This document shows, in pieces, positions 15,957-22,812 of a stretch of 64,000 bases of DNA. The stretch is taken from assembly GCA_037446555.1 (NCBI GenBank), contig JBBIIK010000019.1, positions 5,503 through 69,502 of the forward strand. Direction: 5' to 3'. Positions within the stretch are counted from its first letter, which is position 1, and every line of letters begins with the position of its first letter. This stretch comes from JANWVO01 sp037446555 (GTDB taxonomy: Bacteria > Acidobacteriota > Terriglobia > Bryobacterales > Bryobacteraceae). The notes beneath the pieces were generated by a model, which was not told the DNA's origin, made no database searches, and saw only the letters and a list, made by a program, of their open reading frames with translations. The position numbers and the translations under genes are program-made.

Positions 15957-16544
15957 ATGTCGATGCCCGCGAAAGACGAAGGCGAATTTGAAATTGTGCT
16001 TGGCAACAGGCAGATCCTGGCCGTGTTCGCCATCGTCCTGCTGCTGATGGGGCTGTTTTTCTCGCTCGGCTTCGTGGCCGGGAGGCGGTCGGCAGGCGGG
16101 GCGGATACAGCCGCAGGCAAGGCGGCCGAACAGGTGCCGATCACGCTGGACGCGAACAGGCGGGAAGCGGCCGAGCCCAAGGAGGCGCCGCGCAAGGAAG
16201 TGCCGGCCCGCACTCCGGAGCCGGCCGAGAAGAGCCCCACGCCCGCCGCCGGGGCGAAGGCGGAACCGAAGAAGGAACCGGCGGCGCCCGAGCGGCTCTA
16301 TGTGGAGCAGCCTCCGGCGGGAATGTATTTGCAAGCGGCGGCGACGCAGCGGACCGACGCGGAGGCGATGCTGAGCTTCATTACCGGCAAGACCGGGCTG
16401 AATGGCTATGTGGCGCCGTCGCCCAAATCGCCCGAGCTGTGCCGGGTGCTGATCGGGCCGCTGGCCGGAAACGAGCAGATAGCCGAGGCCCGCTCGAAGC
16501 TGAGCGCTTTGGGCGTGACGAATGCTTTTCCAGTCAAATATTGA
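15957..16544 (+). CDS. SPOR-domain membrane protein
   Basis: A 195-residue bitopic protein: a cytoplasmic N terminus, one membrane helix (about 22-44, ILAVFAIVLLLMGLFFSLGFVAG), a proline/alanine/lysine-rich periplasmic linker (about 60-120) and a C-terminal SPOR domain (GMYLQAAATQRTDAEAMLSFI ... CRVLIGPLAG, split here) of about 75 residues. SPOR domains bind glycan strands stripped of peptides and target proteins to the septum. The ATG at 15957 follows a GGGGAGGGG. It is 18 nt ahead of lnt and likely cotranscribed with it. It resembles DedD/FtsN-like proteins, but the exact role is not known. Confidence 0.82.
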   Translation: MSMPAKDEGEFEIVLGNRQILAVFAIVLLLMGLFFSLGFVAGRRSAGGADTAAGKAAEQVPITLDANRREAAEPKEAPRKEVPARTPEPAEKSPTPAAGAKAEPKKEPAAPERLYVEQPPAGMYLQAAATQRTDAEAMLSFITGKTGLNGYVAPSPKSPELCRVLIGPLAGNEQIAEARSKLSALGVTNAFPVKY

Positions 16545-16562
16545 CGCGGGAGCGAATCGGCG

Positions 16563-18047
16563 ATGAGACTGCCGGCGCTGTGCGCGGGCGGGGCTGTGCT
16601 TACCGGACTGCTGCTGGCGGCGCTGTTTCCGCCGCTGGGGTGGAGCGCGCTGGCTCCGGTGGCACTGACGCCGCTGCTGTATGCGATGGCGCATGAGCCG
16701 CGCCCGCTGCGGCGGTTTTTGTCCGGGTGGCTGAGCGGAGCGGTGTTCTGGATCTGCGTCTGTCACTGGATCCGCGAAGTGCTGGCGAATTATGGCGGTC
16801 TGAACGCGGCGCTGAGTTGGGCGGCGTTGGCGCTGTTCGCCCTGGCCAAGGGGCTGCACACGGCGGTGTTCGCAACGCTCGCGGGTCCGGTGATGCGGCG
16901 TTGGTGGGCGGCGCCGGCCGTCGCCGCTCTGTGGGCAGGGATTGAAAGAACGCATGGTCCGCTGGGATTCGCCTGGCTGGCGCTGGGCAACGCCGGCGCG
17001 GGCATGGCGGTGCCGCTGCGGCTGGCGCCGTGGACGGGAGTCTACGGGCTGTCGTTTGCGTTCGCGCTGATCGGCGCGGCGGCGGCGGCGCTGGCGTTGC
17101 GGCGGAAGCGTGCGGAGCTGGCGTGGCTGCTGCCGTTGCTGGGACTGTGGCTGTTGCCGGCGGTGGAACGGCGGAGCGCGTTCGACCGCGAGGCGGTGGC
17201 CGTGCAGATCCACGCCGCGGCAGACTCGCAATGGGATGAGGCGACGCTGCGGGCAACGACGCGAAGGCTGGCGGTGCGAACACTGGAGATGGCGCTGGAC
17301 CCGACGCGGCCGAGGGCTTCACTGCTGTTATGGCCGGAGGCGCCGGCGCCGTTCTATTACTATGACGACGCGCAGTTCCGGCACGAGGCATCCGATACGA
17401 CGCGGCTGGCGCAGGCGCCATTCCTGTTTGGGACCGTGGCGTGGACAGCCGGGCGCGAGCCGTTGAATTCCGCGGTGCTGCTCGACAGCGCCGGACGCCT
17501 GGCGGGACGTTACGACAAGGCGAGGCTGGTGCCGTTCGGGGAGTTCATCCCGCCAGGGTTCCGATGGATCCAGAAGATCTCCTCAGAAGCGGGAGACTAC
17601 GCCGCGGGCGAGGGGGCGAGAGTGTTGATGGCAGACGGAAGGGCGATCGGCGCGTTTATCTGTTACGAGTCCGCGTTTCCGGATTATGTGCGGCAGTTCG
17701 CCGCCGAAGGCGCGGAGGTGCTGGTGAACCTGACCAACGACGGCTACTTCGGCCGGAGCGCGGCGCGGGCGCAGCACCTGCTGCTGGCGCGAATGCGGGC
17801 GGTGGAGAACCGGCGGTGGCTGCTGCGGCCGTCGAACGACGGCGTGACGGCGTCGATCGATCCGTCCGGGCAGGTGTGGAACGCGTTTCCCGAGCACACG
17901 TTTCACGCGGGGCGGCTGCCTTTCCGGTATCTGAGGGAGCGCACATTCTACACGCGCCATGGGGACTGGTTCGCCTGGCTGGCGCTGGCGGCGGGGCTCA
18001 CCGGGTTTGCAGCGACGCAGATTCCCGTGTACCGCCCGTTCGAATAG
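16563..18047 (+). CDS. lnt: Apolipoprotein N-acyltransferase
   Basis: A 494-residue inner-membrane enzyme that adds the third acyl chain to lipoproteins. The N-terminal half has six or so membrane helices; the rest is a periplasmic nitrilase-fold domain with the catalytic triad E259 (LLWPEAP), K319 (YDKARLVPFGEF) and C367 (FICYES), and a last helix near 470-488. LVNLTNDGYFG and RAVENRRWLLRPSNDG are family signatures. Its presence indicates triacylated lipoproteins and supports an outer-membrane-bearing cell. GGGAG lies 9 nt before the ATG. Confidence 0.95.
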   Translation: MRLPALCAGGAVLTGLLLAALFPPLGWSALAPVALTPLLYAMAHEPRPLRRFLSGWLSGAVFWICVCHWIREVLANYGGLNAALSWAALALFALAKGLHTAVFATLAGPVMRRWWAAPAVAALWAGIERTHGPLGFAWLALGNAGAGMAVPLRLAPWTGVYGLSFAFALIGAAAAALALRRKRAELAWLLPLLGLWLLPAVERRSAFDREAVAVQIHAAADSQWDEATLRATTRRLAVRTLEMALDPTRPRASLLLWPEAPAPFYYYDDAQFRHEASDTTRLAQAPFLFGTVAWTAGREPLNSAVLLDSAGRLAGRYDKARLVPFGEFIPPGFRWIQKISSEAGDYAAGEGARVLMADGRAIGAFICYESAFPDYVRQFAAEGAEVLVNLTNDGYFGRSAARAQHLLLARMRAVENRRWLLRPSNDGVTASIDPSGQVWNAFPEHTFHAGRLPFRYLRERTFYTRHGDWFAWLALAAGLTGFAATQIPVYRPFE

Positions 18048-18050
18048 AAT
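18045..18050 (+). promoter_or_regulatory. Candidate -10 box of a leaderless transcript (GH20-like gene)
   Basis: TAGAAT lies exactly 6 nt before the ATG at 18057, so transcription from it would begin at or next to the start codon. No ribosome-binding site is visible. One of six such arrangements in this window; no good -35 box was found. Confidence 0.35.
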
Positions 18051-18056
18051 GGCGCC

Positions 18057-19109
18057 ATGCGGCGCATTCCGATTCTCGTTTTGCTATCGCTGCTGGCAGG
18101 GGCGGAGCCGTTGCCGGTGCGCGGGATTCACCTTGGGGCGCCAAGGCCGGACGAGATGGAACTGGCGTTGCGCTTCATCCGGGAAGCCCTGCCCAAAGAA
18201 GGCGTGAACACGCTGATTCTCGAGTTCAACTACCGCTACCGCTACACGTCGCATCCGGAAGTGGTGGACGAGCCGGCGCTGACGCGCGAGGACGTGGCTC
18301 GCCTGGCGGCGGCGTGCCGCGAGGCAGGGGTGAGACTGATCCCGATGATCAACCTGCTGGGGCACCAATCGTGGGCGAAGACGACGTTCGGGCTGCTGCG
18401 GTCGCATCCGGAATTCGACGAAACTCCAGGAAAATATCCGGACAACGAGGGGATTTATTGCCGCAGTTATTGTCCGTTGCATCCGGGGGTGCACAAGGTG
18501 ATTTTCGACCTGATAGCGGAGCTGATGGACGCTGCAGGGGCGCAGGATTTCCACGCGGGCATGGACGAGGTGTTTCTCCTGGGCGAAGAGGACTGCCCCC
18601 GGTGCCGCGGGCGCGACCGGGCGGAATTGTTTGCGGGAGAGGTAAAGGCGTTGCGGGATTTTGTGGCGGGGCGAGGAGGACGGCTGTGGATCTGGGGCGA
18701 CCGGCTGCTGGACGCAGACATGACGGGGATCGGAAAGTGGGAGGCGGCGGAAAACGGGACGGCGCGGGCGATTCAGCTGATCCCGCGGGACGTGGTGATC
18801 TGCGACTGGCATTATGAGGCGCCGCATCCGACGGCGCCGTTCTTTGCGCTGCAAGGGCTCAGCGTGGTGAGCTCCCCGTGGAGGAAGCCCTCCGTGGCGC
18901 TGGAACAGCTGAGGATCACTCAAAGGACGCGCGCCACCGCGGCGAAGCCGGTAGCGGAGCGGATGCTGGGCATGCTGCAGACCACATGGGTGGGCTTCGG
19001 TCCGTTCGTCAGGGCGTATTTCGGAGAAGACAAGACCCCGCGGGCGCAGGTGGCGGAGGCGGTGCTGTGCTTCCGGGAGCTGTTCCAGGAGCTGCGGAGA
19101 GCCCAGTGA
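18057..19109 (+). CDS. Exported GH20-like (beta-N-acetylhexosaminidase family) TIM-barrel protein
   Basis: A 350-residue protein with a short signal peptide (MRRIPILVLLSLLAGAEPLP). The core reads as a beta/alpha barrel: GIHLGAP, VNTLILEFNYRYRYTSHPEV, IPMINLLGHQSW, a CPLHPGVHKVIFDLIAELMDAAG segment split around the barrel, and FHAGMDEVF, whose Asp-Glu pair matches the catalytic D-E of GH20 hexosaminidases. A CPRCRG motif near residue 182 is unusual and could bind a metal. It lacks the extra N-terminal domain of classical enzymes. It probably acts on an amino-sugar glycan, but the substrate is unknown. No Shine-Dalgarno is visible; TAGAAT ends 6 nt before the ATG. Confidence 0.68.
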   Translation: MRRIPILVLLSLLAGAEPLPVRGIHLGAPRPDEMELALRFIREALPKEGVNTLILEFNYRYRYTSHPEVVDEPALTREDVARLAAACREAGVRLIPMINLLGHQSWAKTTFGLLRSHPEFDETPGKYPDNEGIYCRSYCPLHPGVHKVIFDLIAELMDAAGAQDFHAGMDEVFLLGEEDCPRCRGRDRAELFAGEVKALRDFVAGRGGRLWIWGDRLLDADMTGIGKWEAAENGTARAIQLIPRDVVICDWHYEAPHPTAPFFALQGLSVVSSPWRKPSVALEQLRITQRTRATAAKPVAERMLGMLQTTWVGFGPFVRAYFGEDKTPRAQVAEAVLCFRELFQELRRAQ

Positions 19110-19121
19110 GGCCGTCCCGGC

Positions 19122-20195
19122 TCAGCCGTGGCGGATGACGAGTACGTCGCCGTCCTTCACGATGTAGTCCTTGCCTTCCAGGCGAAGCAGGCCTTTTTCG
19201 CGGACGCCAGCGTAGCCTCCATGATCGACGAGGGCTTGCCAGTGGACGACTTCGGCGCGGATGAATTTCTTCTCGAAGTCGGAGTGGATGGCGCCGGCGG
19301 CTTTCACGGCGGTGGAGTTCACGGGGATGGTCCAGGCGCGGACTTCGGTCTCACCGGCGGTGAGGAAGCTCATGAGGCCGAGGAGGCGGTACATGACTCG
19401 CACGAGACGGTCAAGCCCCGAGCCGGGGAGCCCGTAGGAGGCCAGATACTCCTGCTGCTCTTCGGGCGGCAGTTCGGCGAGTTCGGCCTCAATCTTGCCG
19501 CAGACGGCGGCGACTTCGGTGTGGCTCGAGTCCGCCACCAGTTCCCGGCGGAAACGGTCTTCGATCTCCGGCATTCTGCCGGCGTCATTTTCTCCGACAT
19601 TCAGGACAAACAGAACGGGCTTTTGGGAGAGGAACTGGAAGCCGCGGAGGCGCTTTTCGTCTTCCGCCTCGAGCTGCCACGCGCGGAGAGGGCGGCCGTC
19701 CTCGAGCATCGGTTTTGCGGCGGAGAGCAGCTCGAATTCGCGGTCCAGAGCGGGGTCCTTGATTTTTTTCCGGTCTTTTTCGAGCCTTTCGAGGCGCTTT
19801 TCGACGACGGCGAGATCGCTGAGGACGAGCTCCATGTCGACGTCGCGGATATCGCGGAGGGGGTCGACGGAGCCCTTCTCGTGCGGGATGACGTCGCTTT
19901 CGAAGAGGCGGACGACGTGGGCGATGGCGTCGGCGACGCGCAGGCTGGCGAGGTAGGAAGGCTCGCGGAGCGCCTCGCGGGAGATGGAGGGAAAGTCGAT
20001 GAACTCAAGAGTGGCGTGGGTGACTTTTTCCGGCGCGAAGACTTTTGCGAGGGCGTCGAGGCGGGGATCGGGCACCCGCGTGACGCCAACTTTCGTCTCC
20101 ATGGAGCCGGTGCGGGCAGTCTCATGCACGCCGGTGAGGATCGTAAAAAGGCTGGTCTTGCCCGTCATGGGCAATCCGATGATGGCAGTTTTCAT
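19122..20195 (-). CDS. YchF/Obg-family ATPase, divergent (DUF933/TGS C terminus)
   Basis: A 357-residue P-loop protein. The P-loop is GLPMTGKTSL (7-16) rather than the usual GLPNVGKST, and where YchF has DIAGL this protein has FIDFPSI, so the G3 region is altered. The NVGE sequence (about 214-217) keeps the NxxE motif that makes YchF ATP-preferring. A coiled helical insert (about 115-195) and a C-terminal TGS-like domain (about 270-355, ending LEGKDYIVKDGDVLVIRHG) complete the plan. YchF proteins bind ribosomes and act in stress translation. It starts 15 nt after the MoxR stop and so is in an operon with it. The altered motifs suggest a paralogue of the housekeeping copy. Confidence 0.8.
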   Translation of the reverse strand: MKTAIIGLPMTGKTSLFTILTGVHETARTGSMETKVGVTRVPDPRLDALAKVFAPEKVTHATLEFIDFPSISREALREPSYLASLRVADAIAHVVRLFESDVIPHEKGSVDPLRDIRDVDMELVLSDLAVVEKRLERLEKDRKKIKDPALDREFELLSAAKPMLEDGRPLRAWQLEAEDEKRLRGFQFLSQKPVLFVLNVGENDAGRMPEIEDRFRRELVADSSHTEVAAVCGKIEAELAELPPEEQQEYLASYGLPGSGLDRLVRVMYRLLGLMSFLTAGETEVRAWTIPVNSTAVKAAGAIHSDFEKKFIRAEVVHWQALVDHGGYAGVREKGLLRLEGKDYIVKDGDVLVIRHG

Positions 20196-20210
20196 GACAG
20201 CTATCCGGAA

Positions 20211-21170
20211 CTAGAGAGGCACTTCCACGAGCTTGAGGATTTCGTTGAGGATGCGTTCGCAAACCTCGGTGGAGCGGGTGATGAGCGTGCTGCGCTGGTT
20301 CAGGACGACGCGGTGGGCGAAGACGGGAACGGCGAGGCGCTTGATGTCGTCTGGCAGCACGTAGTCCCTGCCCTCGATGAGGGCGAGCGCCTGGGCGGCG
20401 CGGTAGAGCCCCTGGGCGCCGCGGGGGCTGACGCCGAGGGCGAGCTGATCGTGCTCGCGCGTTTGCTCGACGATGGCGAGGATGTAGTCGAGGAGGGAGT
20501 CGTCGACGCGGATGGACTCGACGGCGCGCTGGATTTCGATCAACTCGGCGGGGCCGAGAACTGGTTTGACCTCGGGAGCAGTGGCGGGCTGAGAGGCGCG
20601 GAGGATCTCGCGTTCGCTGGCGGCGTCGGGGTAGCCGACGCGGATGCGCATGAGGAAACGGTCCATCTGCGATTCGGGCAGGGGGTAGGTTCCGTGGTGC
20701 TCGACGGGGTTCTGGGTAGCGATGACCATGAACGGTTCGGCAAGCGGATAGGTGACGCCGTCGATGGTGATCTGGTGTTCGTTCATCGCCTCGAGGAGAG
20801 CGGACTGGGTTTTCGGGGTGGTGCGGTTGATTTCGTCGGCGAGCAGGAGGTTAGTGAAGATGGGGCCGCGTTTGAATTCGAATTCGCCGTTGCGGGCGTT
20901 GAAGACAGTGACGCCGAGGATGTCGCCGGGCAGCATGTCGGAGGTGCATTGCAGGCGGTGGAAGCTGCAATCTATGCTGCGCGCGAGGGCGTGGGCAAGC
21001 GTGGTTTTGCCGACGCCGGGGACGTCTTCGATGAGGAGATGGCCGCGAGAGAGGAGGCAGACAACGGAGAGGCGCACGACCTCCGGCTTTCCGCGCACGA
21101 CGCCGTTGAGAGCGGCTTCAAGGTCGTGGAGTTTCGCCGATGCTGTAGCGATGGCCTCGGGTGCGGTCAT
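20211..21170 (-). CDS. MoxR-type AAA+ ATPase
   Basis: A 319-residue AAA+ protein of the MoxR branch: Walker A GVGKTT in LLIEDVPGVGKTTLAHAL, Walker B LLLADEINRTTPKTQSALL, sensor 1 VIATQNP, the arginine finger region LPESQMDRFLMR, and the C-terminal lid domain with LGVSPRGAQGLYRAAQ. MoxR ATPases act as chaperones for metal-cofactor enzymes or with von Willebrand factor A proteins. The usual partners (DUF58, VWA genes) are not beside it; the divergent YchF follows 15 nt downstream. TATCAT ends 8 nt before the ATG and no strong ribosome site is seen. Confidence 0.88.
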   Translation of the reverse strand: MTAPEAIATASAKLHDLEAALNGVVRGKPEVVRLSVVCLLSRGHLLIEDVPGVGKTTLAHALARSIDCSFHRLQCTSDMLPGDILGVTVFNARNGEFEFKRGPIFTNLLLADEINRTTPKTQSALLEAMNEHQITIDGVTYPLAEPFMVIATQNPVEHHGTYPLPESQMDRFLMRIRVGYPDAASEREILRASQPATAPEVKPVLGPAELIEIQRAVESIRVDDSLLDYILAIVEQTREHDQLALGVSPRGAQGLYRAAQALALIEGRDYVLPDDIKRLAVPVFAHRVVLNQRSTLITRSTEVCERILNEILKLVEVPL

Positions 21171-21223
21171 CCTCTACCATGATAGCCGCGGCCCGGGGGC
21201 GGGACGCGGAAGGAAGCGCAAAA

Positions 21224-22762
21224 TCAGAGGCTGTAGCCGTTTTTCGAGGCGCGGACGCGGCCGTTGGCGGCAAGATGCTCCAGGACGTGAGCGACGGCTT
21301 CCTCGCTTTCCGCACCGGTTTCGGCGGCGATCCGGTCGACGGGCTTCGGCGATGAGCCGAGCGCGGCGAGGATCCGCTTCTGCAGGTCAAGCAGCGCCGC
21401 GGCTGCTTTCTTGCCGGCTTCGACGCCGGGCTGATGGTAGGCGTTGATGTGGACGAGCGAGGCGTAGAAGCCGGTGGCGCGCTCGTAGAGGGCGATGAGG
21501 GCGCCGACGGAGAGGGCGTCGACGCGCGGGATGGTGATGAGGATGGATTCGCGGCCGTTGTCCGTGAGCGCCTCACGGGTGCCGAGGAGGAAGCCGTCGA
21601 GGTAGTCGCCGGCGCGGACGCCGGGTTCAAGTTCGAGCGGATCGCCGCCATCCTCGAGCACGCGGATGAAAGTGACGAAGAAGTTGTTGACGCCTTCGCG
21701 GAGCTGCTGAACGTAGGCGTGCTGATCGGTGGAGCCCTTGTTGCCGTAGACGGTGATGCCCTGTTCGACGATGCGGCCGTCGAGGTCGCGCTGCTTGCCG
21801 AGCGATTCCATGATGAGCTGCTGGAGGTAGCGGGAGAACAGGAGGAGTCGGTCCTTGTAAGGGAGGATGACCATGTCGCGGCGGCCCCTGCCGCCGGTGT
21901 AATAGTGCCACATGAGGGCGAGGAGGGCGGCGGGGTTCTGGCGGGTGAGGCGGACGCGGGTGGCCTCATCCATGGCGGCGGCGCCGGCGAGCAGGGCGGC
22001 CGTGTCGAGGCCCTGGAGGGCGGCGGGCAGCAGGCCGACGGCGGACATGACGGAGGTGCGGCCGCCGACGAAGTCGAACATGGGGAAGCGGTCGAGCCAG
22101 CCGTTCTCCTGTGCGTAGGAGTCGAGCTTCGAGCCGGGCATGGTGATGGCGACGGCGCGCGGGCCGAAGGCGACGCCGGCGCGGGCGAAGGCGGCTTCGG
22201 CGAGTTTCATGCCGTTGTGGGTTTCCGGCGTGCCACCGCTTTTGGAGATGACGAGGACGAGGGTGCGGTCGAGGCGGCCATCGAGCGAGGCGAGGACGCG
22301 TTCGATGCCGTCTGGATCGGTGTTGTCGAAGAAGTGGAGGCGCATGCGGTCGCGCCGCGGGTGGCCGAGGGCGTCGGCGAGGAACATGGGGCCGAGGGCG
22401 GATCCTCCGATGCCGATGCTGAGGACTTCGGAGAAGGCGGAGGAGTCGTGGATACGCGCGGCGAACTCCTGGACGCGCTTTTGGGCCGATTCGATGGCGA
22501 TGCGCAGATCGGCCGAGGGCGCCAGGTGAGGAGCGCGCAGCCAGTAATGGCCGACCATGCGGTTTTCATCGGGGTTGGCGATGGCGCCGCGCTCGAGTTG
22601 TTCCATGGCGGCGTAGGCGCGCTGCATGGCGGGCTCCATTGAATCGAGCCACGCGCCGGAGAAGTTCATGCGCGAGACGTCGAGGGAGAGCCCTGTCCGG
22701 GGGACGGTGACGAGATATTCGAGATAACGCGTGTACAAGGGCATGTCGCTAACAGACAGCAT
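21224..22762 (-). CDS. pgi: Glucose-6-phosphate isomerase with C-terminal winged-helix-like extension
   Basis: A 512-residue phosphoglucose isomerase interconverting glucose-6-P and fructose-6-P. Family blocks: SIGIGGSALGPMFL, FDNTDPDGIERVL, VLVISKSGGTPETHN, KGSTDQHAYVQQLREG (catalytic His) and VEAGKKAAAALL (active-site Lys). After the normal end there are about 55 more residues (LQKRILAALGSSPKPVDRIA ... VRASKNGYSL) that read like a small winged helix. The start is uncertain: ATG at 22762 is chosen because it leaves 50 nt before the divergent peptidase gene; in-frame ATGs at 22744 and 22801 are alternatives and none has a clear ribosome site. Confidence 0.93.
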   Translation of the reverse strand: MLSVSDMPLYTRYLEYLVTVPRTGLSLDVSRMNFSGAWLDSMEPAMQRAYAAMEQLERGAIANPDENRMVGHYWLRAPHLAPSADLRIAIESAQKRVQEFAARIHDSSAFSEVLSIGIGGSALGPMFLADALGHPRRDRMRLHFFDNTDPDGIERVLASLDGRLDRTLVLVISKSGGTPETHNGMKLAEAAFARAGVAFGPRAVAITMPGSKLDSYAQENGWLDRFPMFDFVGGRTSVMSAVGLLPAALQGLDTAALLAGAAAMDEATRVRLTRQNPAALLALMWHYYTGGRGRRDMVILPYKDRLLLFSRYLQQLIMESLGKQRDLDGRIVEQGITVYGNKGSTDQHAYVQQLREGVNNFFVTFIRVLEDGGDPLELEPGVRAGDYLDGFLLGTREALTDNGRESILITIPRVDALSVGALIALYERATGFYASLVHINAYHQPGVEAGKKAAAALLDLQKRILAALGSSPKPVDRIAAETGAESEEAVAHVLEHLAANGRVRASKNGYSL

Positions 22763-22812
22763 AGCGGGCCGGGGTGCGACGGCGAGGGAAGCAGTGAACA
22801 TAATGAAGGGGT

